A stretch of 64,000 nt of DNA, from contig DRFI01000020.1 of assembly GCA_011050675.1 (NCBI GenBank), positions 1 through 64,000 of the forward strand, given 5' to 3'. The stretch's first letter is position 1, and each line of letters begins with the position of its first letter. Below the pieces are notes generated by a model. That model was not told the origin of the DNA. It saw only the letters and a program-made list of their open reading frames with translations, and did no database searches. Below are positions 17,428 to 26,392 of this stretch, one piece after another. The position numbers were made by a program, and so were the translations under genes. The stretch comes from Maribacter sp. Its GTDB lineage: Bacteria; Bacteroidota; Bacteroidia; Flavobacteriales; Flavobacteriaceae.

Positions 17428-19050
17428 CTAATTTTGAAGTAGCTCTTTATACTTTACAACTTCATCTTCCGTAATACTTGGGTGACCGTTACCGAATGAT
17501 GCCCTCACATAACTAAGTACATCTGCCAATTCTTTATCTGTAAGAAACTTAAAACTGGGCATGTCTTGATTATATGTTTTTCCTTGAACTACTAGCGGAC
17601 CAGACACCCCTTCAATTACACTTTTCATGAACCTTTCCTTATCGCCAACACCTTCTGTTTTTGATAATGGAGGAAAAAAACCGTCACTACCAGACCCATC
17701 GGCTTTATGGCAAGAGGCACAAAATTTTTGATAAACAGCCATACCCGCACCTGCAATACCATTTGCCATACCATCATTATCAACAGGTGTCTGTTTTTCT
17801 GTCATCTCTATCAAACTATTTTTTAAATCGTCGCTTGCCTGACGAATTCTAATTATTCGATCATCATCTATCATTGGTAATTTAGCATCACTATAAAACT
17901 CAGGATTGGCTTTTGGATGCCAGTCTTTATTGCTTGTACATAAATAAATATCCCCATTAGGTGCAACGATAACATCTCTTATTCTTCCAAACTGTCTATT
18001 GAAGGCCACGCTCTCCCCTTCCACCTTTGTTCCATCCGAAGAAAGCTTTAAAACCCTTAGGCTTGTACCCTTTAAAGAACCTACTAGAATGCTGTTAGTC
18101 CACTCTGGAATTTTACTGGAGCCGAAATAAGCAATACCCGAAGGTGCAATGGTCGGGGTCCATTCTTTTATAGGCTCTACTATAATAGAATCTTTACAGT
18201 ATGCTAATTCATAAGGCTCATTACAAAAGCCCGTAACATCTGGCCAACCGTAATTACCATTTGCTTTTATAATATTCAATTCATCATCATTAGCTTCGCC
18301 ATGCTCTGAACTATATAATATGTTATTTGCCATCACTAAGCCTTGTACATTTCTATGACCTCTAGAATAAACAGGACTACCTTTTATAGGATTATCGATG
18401 GGTATGGAACCATCAAGGTTTAATCTTAAAATTTTCCCTGATATTACGGAAGTATTCTGAGCTAATCTTTTCTTTCCGGCATCACCAAGGCACAAGAAAA
18501 TTTTATCATCGGGAGAAATCACAATTCTACTTCCATTATGATAGCTTCGTCCAGGAATATCCTCTAACAATATTTTAGGGGTTTCTAACTTTTCATCTTT
18601 ATAAGTATACCTAACTAATTTAGACCGTATCTCATCATTTTTTGAATATGTATAATGCAAAAAAATATAAGGATGCTTTTCCATATCTGGGTGCACTGCA
18701 AAACCTAATAAGCCATAAGATTTCTTGACTAAAACATCATCTAATTTTAAAAGGTTTTTAATTTCACCAGTATCCGTATTCAATTGATTAACTGTTCCTT
18801 TTATTTCTGTAAACCATAAGATATTACTGTCCTCTCCTCCCCAACAAAGATCCCAAGGATAATCTAAATCTGTTGCAACAACAGAAACTGCCAATTGAGA
18901 CGTCTCTAAAGTTTTTTTAAATAAATGCTTTTGATAAGATGTGTCTTCACCTGATTTTTTATTAGAATCAGCACAGGAAAAATTCAATACTATTAGCAAC
19001 AAAAAACATGTGTTTAAAGCTACTGCAGTAATACTTCGTTTTAAATTCAT
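17428..19050 (-). CDS. PQQ-dependent sugar dehydrogenase fused to cytochrome c, lipoprotein
   Basis: About 540 residues. The leader ends in LNFSC, a lipobox, so the protein is probably tethered in the periplasm. Residues about 50-420 match the soluble-glucose-dehydrogenase beta-propeller (AVSVVATDLDYPWDLCW, GRSYHNGSRIVI, GHRNVQGLV, SSEHGEANDDELN). The C-terminal 100 residues are a class I cytochrome c with CASCH near residue 447 and a Met in DMPSFKFL. Sugar oxidised at the propeller would pass electrons to the haem and then to the respiratory chain. A longer start at 19086 would abut the GNAT stop; the start used here follows an AAAAGA stretch and gives a normal lipoprotein leader. Confidence 0.9.
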   Translation of the reverse strand: MNLKRSITAVALNTCFLLLIVLNFSCADSNKKSGEDTSYQKHLFKKTLETSQLAVSVVATDLDYPWDLCWGGEDSNILWFTEIKGTVNQLNTDTGEIKNLLKLDDVLVKKSYGLLGFAVHPDMEKHPYIFLHYTYSKNDEIRSKLVRYTYKDEKLETPKILLEDIPGRSYHNGSRIVISPDDKIFLCLGDAGKKRLAQNTSVISGKILRLNLDGSIPIDNPIKGSPVYSRGHRNVQGLVMANNILYSSEHGEANDDELNIIKANGNYGWPDVTGFCNEPYELAYCKDSIIVEPIKEWTPTIAPSGIAYFGSSKIPEWTNSILVGSLKGTSLRVLKLSSDGTKVEGESVAFNRQFGRIRDVIVAPNGDIYLCTSNKDWHPKANPEFYSDAKLPMIDDDRIIRIRQASDDLKNSLIEMTEKQTPVDNDGMANGIAGAGMAVYQKFCASCHKADGSGSDGFFPPLSKTEGVGDKERFMKSVIEGVSGPLVVQGKTYNQDMPSFKFLTDKELADVLSYVRASFGNGHPSITEDEVVKYKELLQN

Positions 19051-19086
19051 TCTTTTATTATTAATATTAAGCGGCTTAAAAACCAA

Positions 19087-19956
19087 TTACCCCAACTCTG
19101 GACCCGCAATTAAAAACTGTTTATCAACTAACCCTGCAAACGAATTGTTTTTCAAATACATTCTTACAAATGACCTTTGAAAGGAGAAACCTAGGCTAGC
19201 TAGTCGCTCTTTAAATTTGAACTGATCATGCAAAACATCGATAACTATAGATTGACCTACGTTATTTTCAAGTATAATCTCAATAAGGTTTAAAGCATCA
19301 TCGACGGTTTCTGCCATAAGTGGACCTAGTTGAAAATAATTACGTCCAGGTCGTACGAAAACATACCCTACGATACATTCATTTCTAATAAGACACCATG
19401 CTTTATTTTTTTTCTTTAAAAAATTGAATAAATCAATTCTGTTGGCTCCAAAAAATTTCATATCAAGTTTAGATAACTCTACCAAATCATTTTCTGATAT
19501 TACTCTAACAGTATCTCTACTCCTATTATTTATAATTGAATTAAAGGGGGTAGTTACCATTCGATCAATTTCCAATTCTTCTTGAAAACCTAATTTTTTA
19601 TACACTGGAATACCTGCAGCAGTCGCATCTAATTTTATTGATTTACAACCTTCTAATTTTTCAATAATGATATTTAAAAGACTTTTACTTACTCCCAAAC
19701 CTCGAAAGGCTTTAGACACCAGCATCATCCCAATCCATGCAACATCATTTTTATAATTTATAGCTGTTACTGTACCTATTATTGCAGTTTTATATGTTGC
19801 CACAAGACATAAATTGGAGTTCAGTTCTAAAAACATTTGCCAATCTACCTGGGTCTGATTCCAATTTTCTGCAAGAACCAATTGCATTGCTCCAGGTATA
19901 TCTGTGGCAACCATTTGTCTGACAATAATATTTTTTGGTGCAATTTCCATATTCAC
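19087..19956 (-). CDS. GNAT acetyltransferase with two GNAT-like halves
   Basis: 289-residue cytosolic protein. The N-terminal half (about 8-140) has the acetyl-CoA loop pattern SKAFRGLGVSKSLL. The C-terminal half (about 150-280) has a degenerate GNAT_C-like region (GYVFVRPGRNYFQLGPLMAE), as in tandem GNAT proteins of the Acetyltransf_18 type. It starts three bases after the DapA-family gene stop, so the two are certainly co-transcribed, and its acyl acceptor may be a metabolite made or used by that aldolase. Substrate unknown. Confidence 0.85.
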   Translation of the reverse strand: MNMEIAPKNIIVRQMVATDIPGAMQLVLAENWNQTQVDWQMFLELNSNLCLVATYKTAIIGTVTAINYKNDVAWIGMMLVSKAFRGLGVSKSLLNIIIEKLEGCKSIKLDATAAGIPVYKKLGFQEELEIDRMVTTPFNSIINNRSRDTVRVISENDLVELSKLDMKFFGANRIDLFNFLKKKNKAWCLIRNECIVGYVFVRPGRNYFQLGPLMAETVDDALNLIEIILENNVGQSIVIDVLHDQFKFKERLASLGFSFQRSFVRMYLKNNSFAGLVDKQFLIAGPELG

Positions 19957-19959
19957 TTA

Positions 19960-21027
19960 TTATTTAAGCCAAGCTTCTAGATTCCCTGCTATAAAATTAT
20001 CATCATTAAGTTCTGGATAAGCCATATAAACCCTATCTATTTCTGCTTTTTGCAATGGACTTAAATGATCATTTTCATCCAAGGTCCAAGTACCCTCCAA
20101 AAGCCCTTGTCTTCTTAAAACTTCATGTAGACCCACAATACAACCTTTGAAATTATTTGCAGCATCAAAGAATGCAGCATTACTATCTGTAATTTTAGCT
20201 GCCATGGTTAACATTTTAATCGAATCTGTAGAATAAGACCCTTTCTTGATATTTTCCAAAAGAGTAACAGCTTCCTTTGCCCAAACGGACCAATGTCCTA
20301 ACAAGCCCCCTACGATTCTCTTCTTTATGATTTCACCATTTGATTGAACTTCAAACTCAGTCATTAAATCAACCAAAATATTATCATCATTACCAGTATA
20401 TAAAGCTATTTGGTCTGCCCGACCAGACTCTACAACAGCACGTACTACATCGAATGTTTGATATCTATTGAAAGGAGCCATTTTAATTGCGACTACGTTC
20501 TCAATTTGTGCAAACTCTAACCAAAAATCAAAATCTAGATAACGACCACCAACAGCAGTTTGCATATAGAAACCTATTATCGGTATCACTTTAGACACCT
20601 CTCTACAGTGATTCAACAAATCTTTATTAGATGCATTTGGCAATGAAGCCAGACTTAACAAAACAGCTTGATACCCTAGATTAGATGCTAACTGAGCTTC
20701 TTGCAAAGCTTGATTAGTATTACCCATTACACCTGCAATACGAAGAATGGTTCTATTTGTTTTTGATGTATAATTATCCATTTCCTCTTTAGCCAATTCT
20801 AATACGGGCTTAAAAAGATTTATATATGGCTTTCTAATTTCAAATTGGGTTGTATGAACTCCTACTGCTAAACCTCCGACGCCTGCATCTAAATAATATT
20901 TTGATAATGCTCTTTGCCTTTTCTCATCTAACTTTCTATCTTGATTTAATGCCAAAGGGTGTGCTGGAATTACCGTACCCTCATGAAGTAATTCTTTTGC
21001 TTTTGGGGATAATTTATTTATGCTCAT
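19960..21027 (-). CDS. DapA-family (dihydrodipicolinate synthase / aldolase) protein
   Basis: 355 residues, somewhat longer than the usual 290-310 of the family. GVGGLAVGVHTTQ near 50 corresponds to the conserved GTTGE-type phosphate/pyruvate loop, and the Schiff-base Lys is in NVVAIKMAPF (near 182). Class I aldolases of this family make or break a bond to pyruvate, as in N-acetylneuraminate lyase, KDG aldolase or related enzymes. In a catabolic train it would cleave a keto-acid sugar. The extra C-terminal segment (LEGTWTLDENDHLSPLQ) is common in uncharacterised DapA-like proteins. It is coupled to the GNAT gene downstream (3 bp) and lies 130 bp after the epimerase-like gene. Confidence 0.88.
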   Translation of the reverse strand: MSINKLSPKAKELLHEGTVIPAHPLALNQDRKLDEKRQRALSKYYLDAGVGGLAVGVHTTQFEIRKPYINLFKPVLELAKEEMDNYTSKTNRTILRIAGVMGNTNQALQEAQLASNLGYQAVLLSLASLPNASNKDLLNHCREVSKVIPIIGFYMQTAVGGRYLDFDFWLEFAQIENVVAIKMAPFNRYQTFDVVRAVVESGRADQIALYTGNDDNILVDLMTEFEVQSNGEIIKKRIVGGLLGHWSVWAKEAVTLLENIKKGSYSTDSIKMLTMAAKITDSNAAFFDAANNFKGCIVGLHEVLRRQGLLEGTWTLDENDHLSPLQKAEIDRVYMAYPELNDDNFIAGNLEAWLK

Positions 21028-21157
21028 ATGTACTCATTAATATTAATAACCGTTTTTTGATTCACCGGTATTAGCAACATGTATGCTCTTTTTAAATCGA
21101 TTCTACAAAGACTTGGACCTATAGATTTACACTCATCTAAAAAGTCATTTAGAAGTC

Positions 21158-22198
21158 TTAATACTTTCCGTCTTTAACTTCAAAATGTGTTGGCTTTCCA
21201 TGAACAGACTTCCCTGCCTTTACCCAATCAGCAGTCCATTTAATTACCTCATCTGTAGAAACTTCTGGGCTACCCATTTCTTTTGTGATCAATGATGAAT
21301 TTGAAAGAAGAGCTACGTCGTCTTCCTCTCCTGTAACAACCACTTCTTCGCCCATTAGTTCTCCAAATTTAACAGCTACATCTTTTACCGAAATTGTTTC
21401 CAATCCGGTTATATTCAATATTTTAGCTGGACTTTCACACATTAATAATGACCTTAATATAAATGCATTAGCATCGCCTTGCCAAATAACATTGGCGTAG
21501 CCCATAGTAACATCTACTGGTTTATTATTCTTAACTTTTAAGGCTATATCTACTAAAACTCCATACCTCATTTCAACAGCATAATTAAGCCTGATTAATG
21601 AAATTGGCGTCTTGTTTTCCATACTTCCATATTGAAACAGACGTTCTCTTCCTAAACATGATTGTGCATATTCGCCAACAGGTAATGCCTGGTCTGATTC
21701 TAAAGAACCTCCAGAATTCACATCTACCAAAGGATAAACACAGCCTGTGGAGAGAGCCACGATACGCGATTTTTTAAACTGCTCAACCACTAATCCTGGA
21801 ATAAAAGAATTCATAATCCAAGTGTAGGGTTCGTTACCCTGTGTGCCGAATTTTGTTCCTGCCAAATAAATTACATTTTCAACATCTGGCAGACTTTTTA
21901 TAAAATCTTGGTTAACAAGATCACCAGCGATCGTTTCAATACCAAGAGATTCTAAATAATCTTTATTTGCTGCTTGACTAAATCGAGAAACCCCAATTAT
22001 TCTCTTTTTTACACCCGCCATATCGCAGGCCCTTTTAGCCATATGTGCCATAGAAATACCCATTTTTCCAGAAACACCTAAGAAGATAATATCCCCTTTA
22101 AGTTCTTTCATCATATTTACTACAGGTAACGTTGGTCTAGATATAGCTTCTTCCAATTCTTCTTCGTTCTTAAAAACCTCTGGATATGTCTTTTTCAT
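21158..22198 (-). CDS. Extended-SDR (NAD-dependent epimerase/dehydratase-like) protein with altered active site
   Basis: 346 residues, cytosolic. The Rossmann start IIFLGVSGKMGISMAHMA (near 35-52) fits NAD binding, and the ALSTGCVYP stretch supplies the catalytic Ser/Thr region. The catalytic Tyr is in GEYAQSCLGRE as Tyr177, but the Lys expected four residues later is Cys181 (codon TGT at 21656-21658). The rest of the YxxxK helix is retained. The C-terminal half looks like a substrate-binding domain of the usual size. Loss of Lys should weaken normal epimerase or dehydratase chemistry, so the reaction is uncertain. It lies 42 bp after the NRAMP-like gene. Confidence 0.85.
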   Translation of the reverse strand: MKKTYPEVFKNEEELEEAISRPTLPVVNMMKELKGDIIFLGVSGKMGISMAHMAKRACDMAGVKKRIIGVSRFSQAANKDYLESLGIETIAGDLVNQDFIKSLPDVENVIYLAGTKFGTQGNEPYTWIMNSFIPGLVVEQFKKSRIVALSTGCVYPLVDVNSGGSLESDQALPVGEYAQSCLGRERLFQYGSMENKTPISLIRLNYAVEMRYGVLVDIALKVKNNKPVDVTMGYANVIWQGDANAFILRSLLMCESPAKILNITGLETISVKDVAVKFGELMGEEVVVTGEEDDVALLSNSSLITKEMGSPEVSTDEVIKWTADWVKAGKSVHGKPTHFEVKDGKY

Positions 22199-22240
22199 CG
22201 TTCTTTATTATAAATTATTTCGTTTAAATCTTACAGCTCA

Positions 22241-23461
22241 TTAAATTGTCAAATACCCAATTAGTTTTCCGTACATGAAATAGACTAGAGCACTAATTAG
22301 AATAAAACCTATAACAGCCATAATATTTTGTAGAATACTATTCCTATACTTGCCCATTATCGACTTACTATTAAGTACCAAAAACAAACCAATAGCAATA
22401 AGTGGTACACCTAGTATAGAAGATGCTTGGGCCATTATTAAGGCATATATTACATTACCTTTAAAGAATACGGCAATGACCATACCTGCCAATAATATTA
22501 TAGCTGTAAATACTTTAGGCATCTTTTCGTTCATAGAACTACCTAAGCCCATGCTATCTGCAAGTAATCCACCACCAGTAACCGAATTAACAACAAGTGA
22601 GGAAAAGGCTGCTGCCATAAAGCCAAAACCAAATATATATTTAGCGAAACTGCCTAATAACATTTCTAGTTGAATAGCCATATCTGCGGCAGAGTTCACT
22701 GAGATTCCTTTAGGTTTTAATGTGGCTGCCGCTGTAACTATAACCAGTGTCGATATTAAAGCAAGTAGAAATACACCTATTTTAGTATCTCTTATACTTT
22801 TATGCATATCTGCTAATTTCCAACCTTTACCTTGTACAAGGTATGCTTGAAAAAATGCATTATGTAATACAAATGTCGTCCCTACCAAGGCCGCTATTTC
22901 ATTAAAATCCCTACCAGAAACTGCACTTGGTATAAAGCCTATAGCGGCAGCTTCTAGATCTGGTCTTATAAAAATAAGGTTGATAATAAATGCTAATATT
23001 AAGATGATTACCATAACCATCATTATTTGTTCAAGTGCTTTATATAGGTTTTTAGTAAAAAACACTAGCACAATTGCCAAAGGCGTAAATATTAGCGGCC
23101 AAATAGCTTCGTTAATACCAGTTAGAGTTTTCATCCCCATTCCTACCCCAAGGTTATTACCGAACTGAAAACTTAGCGCAGCTAAAAATGAACATACCCC
23201 AATAGCAATTGAGAACCATTTACCATATTTTTCAGCTATTGTCTTTAATAACGACTTTTCATGCAAAACACCATAACGTACACTCATTGTAGTATAGACA
23301 CTCATAGAAACTGCCCCTAATGCAATAACCCACAATAATGAATAACCATGTGTGGCTCCTATTTTAGAAGAAACCGTTATACTACCAGGACCTAAAACTA
23401 CCGCTGCTATTATAAACCCAGGACCTAAAGCTTTAAAGAAATTTTGAATTTTAGATTTCAT
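22241..23461 (-). CDS. NRAMP-superfamily permease lacking the metal-site motif
   Basis: 406 residues with about eleven hydrophobic segments, normal for NRAMP. The first segment reads GPGFIIAAVVLGPGSI: the canonical DPGN that binds Mn or Fe is GPGS here (residues 24-27). In segment 6, where metal transporters have ATVMPH, this protein has TTFVLH, so the Met ligand is gone. A normal Mn/Fe role is therefore unlikely. The start overlaps the upstream lipoprotein stop in ATGA, giving translational coupling, and the downstream gene is the epimerase-like protein 42 bp on. A role in importing a sugar or organic acid made by this locus is an inference from context and from a similar gene in the alginate locus (60506). 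Confidence 0.85.
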   Translation of the reverse strand: MKSKIQNFFKALGPGFIIAAVVLGPGSITVSSKIGATHGYSLLWVIALGAVSMSVYTTMSVRYGVLHEKSLLKTIAEKYGKWFSIAIGVCSFLAALSFQFGNNLGVGMGMKTLTGINEAIWPLIFTPLAIVLVFFTKNLYKALEQIMMVMVIILILAFIINLIFIRPDLEAAAIGFIPSAVSGRDFNEIAALVGTTFVLHNAFFQAYLVQGKGWKLADMHKSIRDTKIGVFLLALISTLVIVTAAATLKPKGISVNSAADMAIQLEMLLGSFAKYIFGFGFMAAAFSSLVVNSVTGGGLLADSMGLGSSMNEKMPKVFTAIILLAGMVIAVFFKGNVIYALIMAQASSILGVPLIAIGLFLVLNSKSIMGKYRNSILQNIMAVIGFILISALVYFMYGKLIGYLTI

Positions 23462-24717
23462 ATAGATGGTTTGTATTGCACAATAACAGGATTAGACAAT
23501 TGGTTGTAAAGCGTCTGTATTTCTTTGGATGGATTTGTGTTATCAACCTTGAAAATTGAATACACATTATCTTCAAAATATCTACTCCCTTTTGGCACTT
23601 TTAATTCTCCACTATCTACAAACCTTCTGTCCCAATACCTCCCTTCATTATAAGAGTAGGATATTTTGGTTTGAGCGTCCGTCATTGGTGACATACCACC
23701 ATCTAAGTTTTTATAATCAAACCGAAGACGAAGACTTCCAAAACCATAATTAGTACTATCATTATAAAAACCAAACCAATTCGCATCTGCATCAATTGGA
23801 TGCTTACGAAGTTCTTTAACTGTATAATGAGAAATTAACGGAGGTTTATCATACAAGATTACTGTCTTTACTTTTCCATCCTTAAGCGGCGTAAATGCAT
23901 GGGTGAAAAATTTATTCATTGTCATTTCATCGTTTCTTAACATGGTCACCGTTAAACTATCTATCATTGTCATTTCTGAAGAAAACCGAAAGAATGGTAG
24001 ACCTGCATAAAACTTGTATTCTCCTTTAAGTTGAATTTCTTCATAACCTTTAACTTTCCCTGAGCGATATACCGAAATAACATAGGGGCCTTTGTCTATA
24101 TGAATCGAATCAAATTCATGTAAATGTGCCATTGTTTTATACTCCTCATTTTTCTTTTGAAAACTAGGGGACCAATGCATTTTAATATCTGGTCGTTCTA
24201 ATTTTATTCCATCATATTCTTTTAAAGAAATGGAAGTAATTTGCCCTGGGGCCAATGGTATATTTTTTGAAGATCTTTTAGCTGTTAAATCTGCCTTATA
24301 GAATTCATTTTCTACAAAAAGATTTAACCACTCACCTTCTGCTTTCAAATCCGTAAGAGTCTCTTCATCTTTTTGAACAACAACCTGATATATATTGGTT
24401 TCATTTGATTGAATATGTATCGGAAATAAACAGCGAACGAGGTTAGAATCTAGTACTACTTCTGACGCATTTAAAATCTGCCCTTTTACTAAATTGCCAT
24501 CATTAGTATCTTTTAAAAAAATAGCATTATTCTTAAGTTGATGTGTAACTATTGGTATTTTCACCTCTACATATTCCAAACCACGAGCCATACCTATCGG
24601 TTCTGTAATGGTTAGAGAACCTATAACACCATCATCTTTACAAGAAAAAAGCATTAATAGAAAAGCGCCTATTAAAATGTAACCACATGTGGTGAAAAAA
24701 ATAATTCTTGATTTCAT
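23458..24717 (-). CDS. Unrecognised exported lipoprotein
   Basis: 419 residues. The leader is followed by LFSC and an acidic +2/+3 region (KDD), so it is a lipoprotein. I do not recognise a family. The N-terminal 130 residues are rich in beta strands (EYVEVKIPIV, GNLVKGQILNASEVVLDSN), and the C-terminal part has aromatic-rich strands (GLPFFRFSSEM, DANWFGFYND, EGRYWDRRFV) as seen in carbohydrate-binding or mutarotase-like beta folds; a PcRGLX/YetA-like barrel is one possibility but unproven. It is translationally coupled to the NRAMP-like permease through a 4-bp overlap, which suggests the two act on the same compound. The upstream amidohydrolase gene is 247 bp away. Confidence 0.7.
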   Translation of the reverse strand: MKSRIIFFTTCGYILIGAFLLMLFSCKDDGVIGSLTITEPIGMARGLEYVEVKIPIVTHQLKNNAIFLKDTNDGNLVKGQILNASEVVLDSNLVRCLFPIHIQSNETNIYQVVVQKDEETLTDLKAEGEWLNLFVENEFYKADLTAKRSSKNIPLAPGQITSISLKEYDGIKLERPDIKMHWSPSFQKKNEEYKTMAHLHEFDSIHIDKGPYVISVYRSGKVKGYEEIQLKGEYKFYAGLPFFRFSSEMTMIDSLTVTMLRNDEMTMNKFFTHAFTPLKDGKVKTVILYDKPPLISHYTVKELRKHPIDADANWFGFYNDSTNYGFGSLRLRFDYKNLDGGMSPMTDAQTKISYSYNEGRYWDRRFVDSGELKVPKGSRYFEDNVYSIFKVDNTNPSKEIQTLYNQLSNPVIVQYKPSI

Positions 24718-24964
24718 TTCTTTGTGTCTTATTATTTAAAGCCAAACTAAATTTCACCAACCTTTTCTATCAATATTCTCCTAAACCTTTATAAACAAAG
24801 GGGTAGAAAGAATTTTACACTAAAAAAATCAATTACAACCAGTCACTAAATAGTCACTACTAAAATCTTAGAAGATTTAGCTGCCAACATAAATAGTATG
24901 TGCTCATTATGGATAAAATCAATTATAATAAACCAATCTTGACTATACTGTCAACAGATTGGTA

Positions 24965-26278
24965 TTACTCAAGCCAGATGCCATTTAACATTACCCTTTC
25001 AATGTTATACATATCTCGTATATTTTCAGTGGGATTACCACTAATCAAAAGTAAATCTGCTTGTTTGCCTTTTTCAATACTACCAAGGCGATGGTCTATT
25101 TTTAAAAACTTAGCATTCTCTAGAGTAGATGCCTTCATAATTGCACCATTGCCCATACCCGTCTTAGAAAGCAAATCCATTTCATGTTGATATGACCAGC
25201 CCTTTTTAGCATATGGCACCCATGGTCCATGAGAACCAACTGCAATTCTCACATTAGCTTTAGCACATCTACCAATAAACTCAGTCATATGCTGAAATGC
25301 AATCAATGCAGTACTATCTGTCTTATCTCCCTCAATTATATACTCGTAAGGTCCTAAAGTTGGTGTTAAGAAAGTTTGTTTTTCTTCTAAAAACTTAATC
25401 AAGGAATCTGCCCTTTTACTATTTACATCAATGTCTTTCCACATTTCTAATCGTCCAGAAATTCGCGACTTATTATCCGCCATCATTTTTTGACGAAACT
25501 CTTCTGCTTTTCTTTTAGATACCAATGCTGTTCCAAGTGATGTTACATGTTCAACCCCATCTAAGCCAGCCAAAATTGCTTGTCTTACATCTGTAATTTC
25601 TAAATGGGCAGTAACTGGCAATCCTTTGGCATGAGCTATATCAGTCACTTCTTTAATTAAACCAAGAGGTAAATTTTGATAAATTTTAATAGCCGAAACA
25701 TTCTGACTAAAAAGATAATCCATAGCCTCTTTAACTTCGGCTTTATCTCTAACCATATAAGAGTCTTTAGGCCATGATGGTGGCGGCATGTCTATATGTG
25801 GTCCTGTTAAAAATAGTCTAGGAAGTGGGTCTCCTGTTTCTCTTTCAAAATCAAAAGCTTCTATCCATTGTCCTGGGTCCCTTACTGAAGTGACACCATT
25901 ACGAACAAATTTGGTAGGAAAATGTTTAACATGATCATAGTGAAAATGGGCATCAACTAAGCCAGGCATAAGAGTAAGACCATTTCCTTCAATTACCTCA
26001 GCATTTTCTGGAATATCAATTTCTCCTTTTAGACCTACCTTATCTATTAAACCATTTCGAACTATAACAGTAGAATTTTCAATAGTAGATTCGCTTAATC
26101 CATCAAAAAGTGATACTCCAACGATTGCATATATATTATCGCCTAAAGGAATCTCCTCATGATTTACCTCTACCGGGAAAAATTGTATTTCTTTTTCAGA
26201 ACCTTGTTCTTGCAAATTCTCTTTACAAGAAAAAAAGACTATTACAATTGATAGATATAATAAGCTATACTTCTTCAT
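24965..26278 (-). CDS. Exported metal-dependent amidohydrolase, lipoprotein
   Basis: 437 residues with lipobox VFFSC. The fold is the imidazolonepropionase-like amidohydrolase barrel: GLVDAHFHYDH (HxH metal pair near 110), PVTAHLEITD and GVEHVTSLG supply two further His, and the C-terminal SIEKGKQADLLLI is the usual beta-sandwich return. At the place where members normally have GTD with the catalytic Asp, this one reads AVGSHGPW, so the Asp may be replaced by His or lie elsewhere. Members cleave C-N bonds in cyclic amides, prolidase-type peptides or ureas. It follows SusD by 114 bp and is likely part of the same locus. Confidence 0.86.
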   Translation of the reverse strand: MKKYSLLYLSIVIVFFSCKENLQEQGSEKEIQFFPVEVNHEEIPLGDNIYAIVGVSLFDGLSESTIENSTVIVRNGLIDKVGLKGEIDIPENAEVIEGNGLTLMPGLVDAHFHYDHVKHFPTKFVRNGVTSVRDPGQWIEAFDFERETGDPLPRLFLTGPHIDMPPPSWPKDSYMVRDKAEVKEAMDYLFSQNVSAIKIYQNLPLGLIKEVTDIAHAKGLPVTAHLEITDVRQAILAGLDGVEHVTSLGTALVSKRKAEEFRQKMMADNKSRISGRLEMWKDIDVNSKRADSLIKFLEEKQTFLTPTLGPYEYIIEGDKTDSTALIAFQHMTEFIGRCAKANVRIAVGSHGPWVPYAKKGWSYQHEMDLLSKTGMGNGAIMKASTLENAKFLKIDHRLGSIEKGKQADLLLISGNPTENIRDMYNIERVMLNGIWLE

Positions 26279-26392
26279 TTTAGTTTTGTTTAATGATACA
26301 AAACCAGTAACTCTAAAATTTATTTATGTTCATTGGTATAAAGGCATTCTTCCGAAGAATGAATGCCCATATACAACTAAACTAACAAACTC

